64,000 nt of DNA. Origin: Thermoactinospora rubra. Lineage in GTDB: Bacteria; Actinomycetota; Actinomycetes; Streptosporangiales; Streptosporangiaceae. Shown here one piece after another: positions 9,420 through 17,681 of the stretch. The notes below the pieces were generated by a model. The model saw only the letters and a list, made by a program, of their open reading frames with translations. It was not told where the DNA came from and did not search any database. How positions within the stretch are numbered: the stretch's first letter is position 1; the number at the start of each line of letters is the position of its first letter. The translations under genes and the position numbers were made by a program. The stretch spans positions 1 to 64,000 of the forward strand of contig NZ_MSZZ01000053.1 of the NCBI RefSeq assembly GCF_002093975.1. The letters run 5' to 3'.

Positions 9420-10075
9420 GAGGGGGTCCTGAGCGTGTAGCCGACGCCGCGCACGGTCTGGATCAGCGGCGGCTCGCCGAGCTTCTTGCGCAGGTAGTAC
9501 ACGTAGGACTCGACGATGCTGGAGTCGCCGTCGAAGTCGTAGCGCCAGACGCTGTCGAGGATCTGCGCCTTGCTGAGCACCCGCCCGGCGTTGGCGAGCA
9601 GGTACTCCAGCAGGTTGAACTCGGTGGGCGACAGCTCCACCGGGACGCCGCGCCGCCGTACCTCGTGGGCGGCCACGTCCATCTCCAGATCGGCGTAACG
9701 CAGCAGCTGCCTGTCGGCGGGCGCGGCGCTGCGGCGCAGGATCGCCTTGACCCGCAGCACCACCTCCTCCAGGCTGAACGGCTTGACGACGTAGTCGTCG
9801 GCGCCCAGCTTCAGGCCGCGCACGCGGTCCTCGACGGTGTCGCGGGCGGTCAGGAACAGCACGGGGTAGCGCTCGTCGAGCTGCCTGGCCACCTCGAAGC
9901 CGTCCAGGTCGTCCATCATGACGTCCAGCACGACGAGGTCGGGGCCGAACTCCCTGGCGGCGGCCAGCGCCTCCCTGCCCGACCCGGCGGTGCGCACCTC
10001 GAAGGAGACCAGCCGCAGCGTCTCGGCGAGCAGGGCGCGGATGTTCGGCTCGTCGTCGACGACAAGGACCTTCAT
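9416..10075 (-). CDS. OmpR/PhoB-family response regulator
   Basis: A 219-residue two-domain regulator. The receiver domain (1-115) has the acidic pair DDE at 7-9, the phospho-acceptor Asp51 in VVLDVMMDD, Thr76 and Lys98 (VVKPF). A winged helix follows (about 130-215, SPTEFNLLEYLLANAGRVLSKAQIL and SYVYYLRKKLG). It is the first gene of a six-gene minus-strand unit that ends at 4512. It is divergent from the erm leader peptide, with 88 bases between them, but nothing in the sequence shows that it controls erm. Confidence 0.94.
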   Translation of the reverse strand: MKVLVVDDEPNIRALLAETLRLVSFEVRTAGSGREALAAAREFGPDLVVLDVMMDDLDGFEVARQLDERYPVLFLTARDTVEDRVRGLKLGADDYVVKPFSLEEVVLRVKAILRRSAAPADRQLLRYADLEMDVAAHEVRRRGVPVELSPTEFNLLEYLLANAGRVLSKAQILDSVWRYDFDGDSSIVESYVYYLRKKLGEPPLIQTVRGVGYTLRTPS

Positions 10076-10126
10076 GGCGTCAGCATTACCTGGGCAAGCT
10101 CAAAGGAGCATCAAAGCGATATTGGG

Positions 10127-10156
10127 TTGCCCGGCACCCGCGCGGTTGTCTACCGT
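10127..10156 (+). promoter_or_regulatory. Predicted promoter of the erm leader
   Basis: TTGCCC (10127-10132) and TACCGT (10151-10156) are 18 bases apart. The predicted start falls near 10163, at or just before the leader ATG at 10164, so the leader peptide would be translated from a leaderless or almost leaderless mRNA. The sequence before the -35 box is AT-richer (CAAAGCGATATTGGG). This fits the layout of WhiB7-type resistance promoters, but it is only suggestive. Confidence 0.45.
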
Positions 10157-10163
10157 CGTGCGC

Positions 10164-10244
10164 ATGTCGTGCTTCTTCAGCGCCGCCTTCTTCGTGCGCA
10201 TCCGCCGCGGCCGGGCCCTGGCCCGCCAGGCGGCTTCTGTCTGA
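10164..10244 (+). CDS. Leader peptide of the erm attenuator
   Basis: A 26-codon open frame. It starts MSCFFSAAFFVRIRRGRAL, ends ARQAASV, and lies 95 bases before the methylase start. It contains Arg12-Ile13-Arg14, the Arg/Lys-X-Arg/Lys pattern at which macrolide-bound ribosomes are known to stall in ErmDL-type leaders. Codons 17-23 lie in the first arm of a perfect 20-base inverted repeat. A ribosome stalled near codon 13 would reach into that arm. No Shine-Dalgarno is needed if the mRNA is leaderless. The peptide itself probably has no function beyond control. Confidence 0.7.
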   Translation: MSCFFSAAFFVRIRRGRALARQAASV

Positions 10245-10332
10245 CGCGACCTTTCACGCTGTCTTTCACGCTGTCCGCGCCTGGCGGGCCAGGGCCCTTC
10301 GAGACCCCGTCATCTCGAGGACCCCGAAGGGC
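10213..10332 (+). promoter_or_regulatory. Attenuator hairpins in front of erm
   Basis: Arm 1 (10213-10232, GGGCCCTGGCCCGCCAGGCG) is perfectly complementary to arm 2 (10278-10297) across a 45-base loop. The loop holds two copies of CTTTCACGCTGT (10251-10274). A second stem, GCCCTTCG (10294-10301) with CGAAGGGC (10325-10332), shares four bases with arm 2 and buries the GAAGGG ribosome binding site of erm. A third small stem, TCGAGA (10299-10304) with TCTCGA (10313-10318), competes with it. The structures are mutually exclusive, as expected for a switch. Confidence 0.75.
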
Positions 10333-10339
10333 ATCTGCC

Positions 10340-11179
10340 GTGGCGCAGTCGTTTTCCCGTGCTCGTCGTTCAACGAGCCGTCCCAGTCGTTCAACCAACC
10401 AGACCGGTCGTTCGCAAAACCAGACCGGCCGTTCACAAAACCAGCCCGGTCGCTCGCGAGACCAGGCCAGGCGCGAGCTGTCCCAGAACTTCCTCGTCGA
10501 CCGCCGCGCCGTGGACCGGGTGGTCGCGGCGGCCCGGCCGTCCGGGCTCGTCCTGGAGCCCGGCGCGGGCACCGGGGCGCTGACCCGGGCGCTGGTGCGG
10601 ACCGGCGCCGACGTGGTCGCCTACGAGATCGACCCCGTGTGGGCCGGCAGGCTGCGGGAGCGTGTGCCGCAGGCCAGGGTCGTGAGGGGCGACTTCACCG
10701 CCGCCCGGCCGCCGCGCGAGCCGTTCGCGGTGGTCGGCAACATCCCATACTCCATCACCTCGCAGATCGTGGACTGGTGCCTGCGCGCCAGGTCGCTCAC
10801 CTCGGCGACGCTGGTGACCCAGCTGGAGTACGCGCGCAAGCGGTCGGGTGACTTCGGCCGCTGGAGCATGCTGACCGTGGCGACCTGGCCGTGGTTCAGC
10901 TGGGAGCTGGCCGGGCGGATCGGCAGGAGCAGCTTCCGCCCGGTCCCGTCGGTCGACTCGGCGATCCTGCGCATCCGGCGGCGGCCCGAGCCGCTGGTGG
11001 AGGACGGCCGGGCCTACCGCCTGCTGGTCGAGAGGGGCTTCTCCGGCGTGGGCGGCTCGCTGTACGGCTCGCTCGGCAACCGGTCGGCCTTCGAGCGCGC
11101 GGGCGTCGCCCGCGACACCGTGGTGGCCTACGTCCACCCCGACCAGTGGATCACGCTGTTCCGCGAGCTACGCCGCTGA
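10340..11179 (+). CDS. erm: 23S rRNA (adenine-N6) methyltransferase, Erm family
   Basis: A 279-residue Rossmann methyltransferase of the Erm/KsgA family. It is predicted to methylate 23S rRNA A2058 and so protect against macrolides, lincosamides and streptogramin B. The N-terminal tail (1-50) has three to four repeats of the type NQTGRSQ. The catalytic part begins at RRELSQNFLVD, with SAM motif I EPGAGTGALTRAL and the base-binding motif GNIPYSITSQIV. The GTG at 10340 has GAAGGG 8 bases upstream, inside the attenuator stem. Sequence separates it from KsgA (RELSQNFL start and basic tail). The stop overlaps the convergent gene by 12 bases. Confidence 0.9.
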   Translation: MAQSFSRARRSTSRPSRSTNQTGRSQNQTGRSQNQPGRSRDQARRELSQNFLVDRRAVDRVVAAARPSGLVLEPGAGTGALTRALVRTGADVVAYEIDPVWAGRLRERVPQARVVRGDFTAARPPREPFAVVGNIPYSITSQIVDWCLRARSLTSATLVTQLEYARKRSGDFGRWSMLTVATWPWFSWELAGRIGRSSFRPVPSVDSAILRIRRRPEPLVEDGRAYRLLVERGFSGVGGSLYGSLGNRSAFERAGVARDTVVAYVHPDQWITLFRELRR

Positions 11180-12544
11180 GGACAGCAGTTCCTTGGACGA
11201 CGGCTCGGCGGCGGGGCGCTGCGCGCGGGAGCGGATGCGTTCCCACGGCAGCGCCAGCGCCAGCACCGGCAGCAGCACGATGGAGGCCCGCGACCAGTCG
11301 CGGTGCAGGAACCACCAGGTGTTGACGTCGAACTGCGTCATGTAGAGGTAGCCGTAGCCGGCCCACAGCGACACGGCGATGATCGCCGGCCAGGCGAAGC
11401 GGGTCGGCCTGGCCACCAGGAACGGCATGAACCACAGCAGGTACTGCGCGCCCAGCCGCGGCGTGACGACCATGAAGGCCAGCAGCATCGCGGTGGTCAT
11501 GTCGATCGGGTCGGCCCGCCGCCACACGAGCGCGACGACCAGCAGCGTGACGTAGATGAGGTTGGTGCCGAACTCGGCCAGGTCGGGCCGCAGCGCCCAG
11601 TCGCCGCCGGTGAACCACGGCGTCCAGCCGTACTCGCCCACGATGGGCCGGATGTTGCGGATCTCCCGGATGACCGCGGGCAGCTGGTCCAGCGACGTCC
11701 CCGCGAAGATCGGCAGGGTGACGAGGAAGAACACCGGCACGGCGCCGGTCATGACCAGCGAGGCGATGCGGGCGCGCAGGTTCGGCAACAGCAGCAGCAT
11801 CCCGGGGATCAGCCAGATCGGCCAGCTCTTGGCGCACAGCGCCAGGCCCATGAGCACGCCGGCGATCATCCCGCGCCGCAGCGTCTCGCGGTCGCCGGGG
11901 CCCGGCCGCAGGGACCTGAGCGCCAGGCCGGTCGCGCGCCTGGCGGCCGTCCGCACGCCGTAGGCGGCCACGCCGCGCCGCAGGCGGGGGATCACCTCGG
12001 TGGACACGCCGGTCCGGTACGGCGAGCCGGGCCCGCGCGCGACGACGAAGGCCGCCACGCCGAAGGCCAGCGCGACCGGCTCCACCTGGCCGTGGATGGC
12101 GGCCACCATCAGCGCCAGCGGGCTGAGCGCGTACTGCAGGGCGCGCAGGTTGGCCCTCTCCCCGCCGGCCAGCTTGGCCACCAGCGGCACCAGGGCCAGG
12201 TCGGCGACCACGGTGACCAGGCGCCCGGCGTACTCCCACGGCATCCCTGTCCACAGCAGGATGCCGTAGATGTAGGGGATGGTCGGCAGGAAGTGCCAGC
12301 CGCCCTCGCTGCCCAGCACCGGGTCCTGCCTGTTGAGCACCGCCTCCCCGGCGGGCTTGAAGCTCTCCATGAAGTCGACCGGCTGCCAGCTGTCGTTGGC
12401 CGCCGTGAAGAACAGCAGGGCTCGTACGGCAAGGCCGACGAGGACGGCCGTGGTGAGCGAGGGCCGCCAGTCACGCCACTGGGCGACGAGGGCGAGCGCG
12501 ACGCCGCCGACGAGGACGATGCCTGTGAGGACTGCGTAATCCAT
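11168..12544 (-). CDS. Polytopic membrane glycosyltransferase-like protein (GT87/mannosyltransferase type)
   Basis: A 458-residue integral membrane protein with roughly ten hydrophobic helices. Its pattern fits polyprenyl-phosphate-dependent glycosyltransferases of the GT-C superfamily. The first large loop contains DFMESFKPAGEAVLNRQDPVL, where an acidic residue is expected in the GT-C active site. The segment FLPTIPYIYGILLWTG is also typical. It would act on the outer face of the membrane in glycan or lipid glycosylation. The start is the ATG at 12544. The gene runs toward erm and overlaps its 3' end by 12 bases (11168-11179). Confidence 0.75.
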   Translation of the reverse strand: MDYAVLTGIVLVGGVALALVAQWRDWRPSLTTAVLVGLAVRALLFFTAANDSWQPVDFMESFKPAGEAVLNRQDPVLGSEGGWHFLPTIPYIYGILLWTGMPWEYAGRLVTVVADLALVPLVAKLAGGERANLRALQYALSPLALMVAAIHGQVEPVALAFGVAAFVVARGPGSPYRTGVSTEVIPRLRRGVAAYGVRTAARRATGLALRSLRPGPGDRETLRRGMIAGVLMGLALCAKSWPIWLIPGMLLLLPNLRARIASLVMTGAVPVFFLVTLPIFAGTSLDQLPAVIREIRNIRPIVGEYGWTPWFTGGDWALRPDLAEFGTNLIYVTLLVVALVWRRADPIDMTTAMLLAFMVVTPRLGAQYLLWFMPFLVARPTRFAWPAIIAVSLWAGYGYLYMTQFDVNTWWFLHRDWSRASIVLLPVLALALPWERIRSRAQRPAAEPSSKELLSSAA

Positions 12545-12684
12545 GGTGAGGACTAGACTGCCGTACCCCTGCGGGGACCCGCCACTCGGCCCCTGAAGCG
12601 CCATCGCCACGAAGTGGCACGTCACAGGCGTCTCCAGGGGTTCGAGGGCGGGTCACGGACTCACAGGCAACTTCCAGGTACGGC

Positions 12685-14484
12685 TCAGCCGAGCGCGTCG
12701 AGGTAGGCGCGGTGGGCGCGGGAGAACTCCCGGCCGTTGAACCGGTCCCAGTTGACGGACCAGGCCATCAGGCCGCGCAGGTTCGGGTAGACGCCGCGCG
12801 GCCGGTAGGTACCGCAGTTGGCGCCCTTCACCAGGCAGTCGAGCGCCTTGTGGACCTCGGCCGTCGTGGTGAAGCCGTTGCCTGCGTGGGGTGAGGCGGG
12901 CAGGCCGATGGCGACCTGGTCCTGCCGCAGGGGCGGGAAGACGTTGGCGGGGTTGCGCATGATGGGGAAGCCCGCCAGGAGCATGTCGGTCATCGCGACG
13001 TGGAAGTCGTGCCCGCCCATCGTGTGGTACTGATCGTCCAGACCCATGATCGGGCCGGAGTTGTAGTCCTGCACGTGGAGCAGGGTCAGGTCGTTCCGCA
13101 TGGCGTGGATGACCGGCAGGTAGGAGGCGCTGCGCGGGTCGGCCGTGCCGTTCGGCCCGGGGCCGTAGAACTGGTAGCCGAGCTGGACGAAGAACGTCTC
13201 GGGCGCCATCGTCAGCACGAAGCGCGAGCCGTAGCGGGCCTTGAGCGTCTTCAGCGCCGAGATGAGGTTGACGATCACCGGGGTGGTGGGGTTGGCCAGG
13301 TCGGTGTCGCCCGGGTTGAGGTACAGGGAGTGGCCCTCGAAGTCGATGTCGAGCCCGTCCAGGCCGTACCTGTCGATGATGGCCGACACCGAGCTGACGA
13401 ACCTGTCCCGCGCGGCCGTGGTGGTGAGCTGGACCTGGCCGTTCTGCCCGCCGATCGAGATCAGCACCTTCTTGCCCGCCGCCTGCTTGGCGCGGACGGC
13501 GGCGGCGAAGTCGGCCTCGGACTCGACGCCTGGGCACTCGGCGGCAGGGCACCGGGTGAACCTGATGTCGCCGGAGGTGACCGAGGTCGGCTCGCCGAAG
13601 GCCAGGTTGATGACGTCCCACTCCTCTGGCACGTCGGCCATGCGGACGTAGCCGGAGCCGTTGGCGAAGGAGGCGTGCAGGTAGCCGACCAGCACCCGCT
13701 TGGGCAGCTGCCCGCCGCCCCCTCCCCCGCTGGTGGTGGTGCCGCTGACCTCGGCGCTGTACGGCGAGCAGTTGCCCGCCGCGTCGCAGGCCCGCACCTT
13801 GAACCGGTAGGTCGTGGCGGCGGCCAGGCCGGTGGCGGTGTGGCTGGTGCCGGTGACGGCGACCGGCGCCCCGCCGTTCCGTGAGACCTCGTAGCGGGCC
13901 ACGCCCACGTTGTCGGTGGAGGCCGTCCAGGTCACGGTCAGGGAGCCGGCGGTCGCGCCGCCCACGGCCGGGTTGCCGGGGACGGTGGGCGGCTGGGTGT
14001 CCGGCGTGCCGCCGGGGCCGTCCAGCACGACGTCGTCGGCCAGGTAGGGGGTCTGGCCGTACCAGCCGTGCAGGTAGATCGTGACGGAGGCGGTCGACGC
14101 GCCGGTGGTGAAGGAGGTCCGCAGCTGGGTCCAGGCGCCGCCCGGGGAGCCCCAGGTGCGGGCCTCGGTCATGCCCGCGCCGGTCGCGCCGAGGAAGACG
14201 TAACCGCCCTGGACCCAGGCCGACAGCTGATAGGCGGTGTTCGGCCGCACGGTGACGGTCTGCCGGCAGCGGGCGTGGTCGCCGCCGGCGGGGGTGCCGC
14301 GCAGGGCCTTGGCTCCGCCGTGGACGGGGCTGGAGACGGTGTCGGCCGAGGAGCAGGTCCAGCCGGTCAGGCCGTCCTCGAAGCCGGGGTTCGTCGCGAT
14401 GTTCGCCGCCAGGGCCGAGGTGGCGGGGAGGACGGCGGCCGTCACCGCGAGGACGGCCGCCGCGGCCAGGATGCGCGGTCTCAT
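12685..14484 (-). CDS. Secreted GH18 chitinase with CBM and FN3 domains
   Basis: A 599-residue secreted enzyme. It has a Sec signal peptide (1-27, cut after ALA), a carbohydrate-binding jelly-roll module (about 28-165, NPGFEDGLTGW), one fibronectin III domain (about 170-250) and a GH18 catalytic domain (about 265-599). The intact catalytic motif is DGLDIDFE, and the product-side motif LTMAPETF is also present. It hydrolyses chitin outside the cell. Its ATG overlaps the stop of the preceding chitinase (ATGA at 14481-14484), so the two are cotranslated. Its FN3 differs from that of the other three chitinases. Confidence 0.92.
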   Translation of the reverse strand: MRPRILAAAAVLAVTAAVLPATSALAANIATNPGFEDGLTGWTCSSADTVSSPVHGGAKALRGTPAGGDHARCRQTVTVRPNTAYQLSAWVQGGYVFLGATGAGMTEARTWGSPGGAWTQLRTSFTTGASTASVTIYLHGWYGQTPYLADDVVLDGPGGTPDTQPPTVPGNPAVGGATAGSLTVTWTASTDNVGVARYEVSRNGGAPVAVTGTSHTATGLAAATTYRFKVRACDAAGNCSPYSAEVSGTTTSGGGGGGQLPKRVLVGYLHASFANGSGYVRMADVPEEWDVINLAFGEPTSVTSGDIRFTRCPAAECPGVESEADFAAAVRAKQAAGKKVLISIGGQNGQVQLTTTAARDRFVSSVSAIIDRYGLDGLDIDFEGHSLYLNPGDTDLANPTTPVIVNLISALKTLKARYGSRFVLTMAPETFFVQLGYQFYGPGPNGTADPRSASYLPVIHAMRNDLTLLHVQDYNSGPIMGLDDQYHTMGGHDFHVAMTDMLLAGFPIMRNPANVFPPLRQDQVAIGLPASPHAGNGFTTTAEVHKALDCLVKGANCGTYRPRGVYPNLRGLMAWSVNWDRFNGREFSRAHRAYLDALG

Positions 14485-15902
14485 CCGGTGAATCCCTTGA
14501 AGATGCCGGTGAACTCGTACGGCGACTGCGCGATGCCGCTGCACGTGGGCGAGACCCGGCCGTCGGGGCAGCCGCCGTTGTCGCGGGCGACGGACCAGAA
14601 GCCGACGAAGCCGATGTGGTTGGCGTTGGCCCAGTCGCGCAGCTTGCGCGCGTCGGCCTGCGTGGTGGTCATGCCGGTGTCGTTCTTGCCGATCATCGGC
14701 GTGACGCCGAGCATGCGCTTGAGCTGGGCGTCGGTCTTGCCGGGCCAGACGGAGCGCATCTGGTTCAGCGTCGCCTGGGCCGCCGAGATCATCGCGTCGC
14801 CCCAGGTGCCGGTGTAGCCGAAGTTCATCAGCATCGGGTTGACGATCACGTTCAGGCCGCGTGCGGCGGCGTCCTTGAGGATGTCCAGCGAGAACGGGTC
14901 GACGCCGTAGTCCTGGCCCTGGACGCGGAGCGTGTAGCTGACGACCGTGCCGCGTTCGGCCTGGAGCTGCTTGAGCGCGGTGTTGACCTTGGCGATGTCG
15001 ATCGACGCCTCGACGTCGACGTCCAGGTGGTTGGTGCCGACGGTGTCGAGGACCTTCTTGTAGGCGGCCAGCAGCGCGCCGCTGGTGCCGCAGACGTGCT
15101 CCAGGTAGGGGCCGAGCGCGCCGCCGCTGGCGACGACCACCTGGCCGCCCATGGCCTGCAGGGCCTTGACGTCGCCGATGATGCGCGAGTCGTTGATCGG
15201 GATGGTGCCGCCCCAGGCGGGGTTGCAGCCGGTGCTGTCGCCCAGCGCGAAGGCCAGCGTGTAGTGCTTCACGCCCGTGGCGTTGGCGGCGCTGACCAGG
15301 CTCGGGGTGGGCATGGTGATGTCGATGTAGGGGGCGTGGCGGATCTCGCCGGGCGGCGGGACCGTGCAGCCGGTGGTGGTGGCGGTGACCGGCGCGCTGG
15401 ACGCGGACTCGCCCGCCGAGTTGTAGGCGCGGACCGTGTAGGTGTGCGTGCTACAGGCGGCCAGGCCCGAGATCGTGGCCGAGGTGCCGGTCACCTGGGC
15501 CCGCTGGGTGCCGCCCTCGTAGACCCGGTAGCCGGCGACCGTCCCGGAGGAGGCGCCCCACGACAGCGAGATCGAGGAGTCGGTCGTGCCGGTGACCGTG
15601 GGGGTACCCGGCACGCCGGGGGCGCCCGGCGTGCCGCCGCCGTCGACCGGCTTCCACAGGGCGGGCACGTTCGGCGGCTCCCAGCCGGGCAGCGAGGTGT
15701 GCGCCTGGCGGCATTCGTACTCGACGCCGTTGTAGGTCACGCGGGCGCCTGCGGCGTAGGGGGTGTTGGGCGCCCAGGGCGCGGCGGCGGCCTGAACGGT
15801 CGCTGTGGCCGCCGTGACCGTCGTGGCCGGCTGGGCCTGCGCGGGCAGCCCGGCGGCCATGACGACGGCGAGCGCGAGCACGAGGGCTCTGAGGAGTCTC
15901 AT
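14481..15902 (-). CDS. Secreted GH18 chitinase-like protein (ChiA-like) with CBM5/12 and FN3
   Basis: A 473-residue secreted protein with signal peptide (1-23), a CBM5/12 chitin-binding module (about 40-90: APWAPNTPYAAGARVTYNGV, WEPPNVPALWKP), an FN3 domain (about 95-180) and a GH18-type barrel. The DXXDXDXE motif reads NHLDVDVE, so the first Asp is replaced by Asn while the catalytic Glu is kept, as in several PF-ChiA-like enzymes. It is probably active, but this is not certain. A perfect 16-base hairpin (15933-15976) lies just upstream of its start. Confidence 0.87.
   Translation of the reverse strand: MRLLRALVLALAVVMAAGLPAQAQPATTVTAATATVQAAAAPWAPNTPYAAGARVTYNGVEYECRQAHTSLPGWEPPNVPALWKPVDGGGTPGAPGVPGTPTVTGTTDSSISLSWGASSGTVAGYRVYEGGTQRAQVTGTSATISGLAACSTHTYTVRAYNSAGESASSAPVTATTTGCTVPPPGEIRHAPYIDITMPTPSLVSAANATGVKHYTLAFALGDSTGCNPAWGGTIPINDSRIIGDVKALQAMGGQVVVASGGALGPYLEHVCGTSGALLAAYKKVLDTVGTNHLDVDVEASIDIAKVNTALKQLQAERGTVVSYTLRVQGQDYGVDPFSLDILKDAAARGLNVIVNPMLMNFGYTGTWGDAMISAAQATLNQMRSVWPGKTDAQLKRMLGVTPMIGKNDTGMTTTQADARKLRDWANANHIGFVGFWSVARDNGGCPDGRVSPTCSGIAQSPYEFTGIFKGFTG
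15367..15600 (-). repeat. FN3 module repeat, copy 1
   Basis: This DNA segment encodes the FN3 domain TTDSSISLSWGASSGTVAGY through the CSTHTYTVRAYNSAGES segment. It is close to identical to copies at 16868-17105 and 18592-18830. The three copies differ at only scattered positions, much less than the catalytic domains they join, which suggests gene conversion or recent module shuffling. Confidence 0.8.
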
Positions 15903-15932
15903 ACTTTCCGTCCCGTGCGTGTGGGGGGTGGG

Positions 15933-15976
15933 GTACGGCTCGCGCCCCTGGGGGTCGCCGGGGGCGCGAGCCGTAC
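15933..15976 (-). terminator. 16-base hairpin between chitinase genes
   Basis: GTACGGCTCGCGCCCC (15933-15948) is perfectly repeated in inverted form at 15961-15976, with a 12-base loop. It lies after the stop at 15988 and before the start at 15902. It may terminate part of the transcript, but a similar hairpin sits just before the first chitinase start at 19373, so it could instead act on translation or mRNA stability. Confidence 0.6.
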
Positions 15977-15987
15977 GGCTGGGCGGG

Positions 15988-17670
15988 CTAGAAGCCGGCC
16001 GTGATCCGGGTGAACTCCCAGTCCTGCTGCGCGATGCCGCTGCAGTTGGAGGTCACGCCGCCGCCGGGGCAGGGCCGGTCACGGTTGACGGCCCAGTAGG
16101 CGAGCCGGGTCAGGCCCTTGGACTTGGCCCAGTCGCGGATCTGGGTCCAGGTCGCGGGGGTGGTCAGCTCCTGCTGGTCGGACAGGCCGTTCATGCCGGA
16201 GATGCCCATGCGGGCGTAGGCCTGGGCGTCGCTCCAGCCGAAGGCGGACTTCAGCGCGTTCTTCAGGCCCTCGGAGGCGTTGACCGTGTCGGTGTAGATG
16301 TTGGAGCTGCCGAAGTCGAACGGCATGATCGTGTAGTTGTCGATCGGCACGCCGAGCTCCTTGGACCGGTTGATCAGCCGGATGCCGTGGGAGTTCGGGC
16401 CGGTCCTGGTGGTGCCGAAGGTGACGACGATCTTGACGTTCGGGTTGTTCGCCTTGACGATCTTCAGGGCGTTGAGGATGCGGTCCTGCACCGTGTAGTT
16501 CTCGAACTCGTCGGTGTTCTCGATGTCGAAGTCCACGACCGCGGGGCCGACGGCGTTGATGACCTGCTGCACCGCGCCCGCGAAGGCCTCGGGCGAGGAG
16601 CAGTTCGGGCCGAGCTTGTTGCCCTGCCAGCCGCCGAAGGAGATCTGGACGCTGCCGCCCTTGGACTTGATCGTGTTGATCGCCTGCTGGTCGGGGCCGC
16701 CGGTCAGCGGCCGGTTGCCGTCCCAGGCCGGGGTGCAGCCGCCGCTGGAGAGGATGAACGCCATCGTGAAGGACTTCACGCCGGTGGCGTCCATCACGGT
16801 GCCCGGGTTGGGCGGGTTGCCCCAGCCCATGTAGAGGTAGGGCGCTCCGGGCATGCGGCCGGGGTTGGTGCAGCCGGTGGTGGTGCCGGTGACCGGCGCG
16901 CTGGCGGCCGACTCGCCCGCCGAGTTGTAGGCGCGGACCGTGTAGGTGTGGGTGCTACAGGCGGCCAGGCCCGAGATCGCGGCCGAGGTGCCGGTCACCT
17001 GAGCCCGCTGGGTGCCGCCCTCGTAGACCCGGTAGCCGGTGACCGTCCCGGACGAGGCGCCCCACGACAGCGAGATCGAGGAGTTCGTGACGCCCGTCAC
17101 CGACGGCGCGCCGGGCTGGCCGGGCACACCCTGGCCGCCCGAGGTCGTGCCGGTGACCGAGTTGCTGGGGCCCGACAGGTTCCCCGCGGCGTCACGGGCG
17201 CGGACGGTGTAGGTGTAGCTCGTGCTCGGGGACAGGCCCGAGTCGGTGTAGGCGGTGCCGGTCACCGTGGTGACGAGCGTGCCGCCGCGGTAGACGTTGT
17301 AGCCGGTCACGCCCACGTTGTCGGTGGCGGCGTTCCAGGCCAGCGAGACGCTGGAGGAGGTGGTGCCGGTGACCCGCAGGTTGCCCGGCGCCGATGGCGG
17401 CGTGGTGTCGCCGCCGCCCGTCGCCGGCTTCCACAGCGCGGGCACGTTCGGCGGCTCCCAGCCCGGCTGCGAGGTGTGCGACTGGAGGCACTGGTACGTC
17501 ACGCCGTTGTAGGTCACCTGCTGGCCCGCCGTGTAGGCGGTCCAGGGCGCCCACTCGGCCAGGGCCGCGATGGAACTGGAGGCGGCATGGGCGGCATGGG
17601 CGGGGCCCGCCGCCGTCAGGGGGCTCAACGCCATCGCCACAGCGAGGGCGACAGCCGTACGCAATCTCAT
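15988..17670 (-). CDS. Secreted GH18 chitinase-like protein with CBM5/12 and two FN3 domains
   Basis: A 560-residue secreted protein with signal peptide (1-26), CBM5/12 (about 40-85), FN3-1 (about 90-180), FN3-2 (about 187-270) and a GH18 domain (about 280-560). The active-site motif reads AVVDFDIE, with the first Asp replaced by Ala but D-F-D-I-E kept. The ATG at 17670 has GGGAGAG upstream and lies 11 bases after the previous stop. The linker and FN3 segments are almost identical in DNA to the gene upstream, while the catalytic domains are clearly different subfamilies. Confidence 0.88.
   Translation of the reverse strand: MRLRTAVALAVAMALSPLTAAGPAHAAHAASSSIAALAEWAPWTAYTAGQQVTYNGVTYQCLQSHTSQPGWEPPNVPALWKPATGGGDTTPPSAPGNLRVTGTTSSSVSLAWNAATDNVGVTGYNVYRGGTLVTTVTGTAYTDSGLSPSTSYTYTVRARDAAGNLSGPSNSVTGTTSGGQGVPGQPGAPSVTGVTNSSISLSWGASSGTVTGYRVYEGGTQRAQVTGTSAAISGLAACSTHTYTVRAYNSAGESAASAPVTGTTTGCTNPGRMPGAPYLYMGWGNPPNPGTVMDATGVKSFTMAFILSSGGCTPAWDGNRPLTGGPDQQAINTIKSKGGSVQISFGGWQGNKLGPNCSSPEAFAGAVQQVINAVGPAVVDFDIENTDEFENYTVQDRILNALKIVKANNPNVKIVVTFGTTRTGPNSHGIRLINRSKELGVPIDNYTIMPFDFGSSNIYTDTVNASEGLKNALKSAFGWSDAQAYARMGISGMNGLSDQQELTTPATWTQIRDWAKSKGLTRLAYWAVNRDRPCPGGGVTSNCSGIAQQDWEFTRITAGF
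16868..17105 (-). repeat. FN3 module repeat, copy 2
   Basis: Second copy of the near-identical FN3-coding segment. It matches 18592-18830 over long exact stretches. The similarity continues to the right through the preceding FN3 and CBM5/12 modules, up to about 17540. Confidence 0.8.
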
Positions 17671-17681
17671 GGTCTCTCCCG

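Noticed and set aside
10213..10297. Simple rho-independent terminator of a gene upstream
   Set aside because: No plus-strand gene lies upstream. The first arm is inside a leader peptide and the structure competes with the erm ribosome binding site, which fits an attenuator better.
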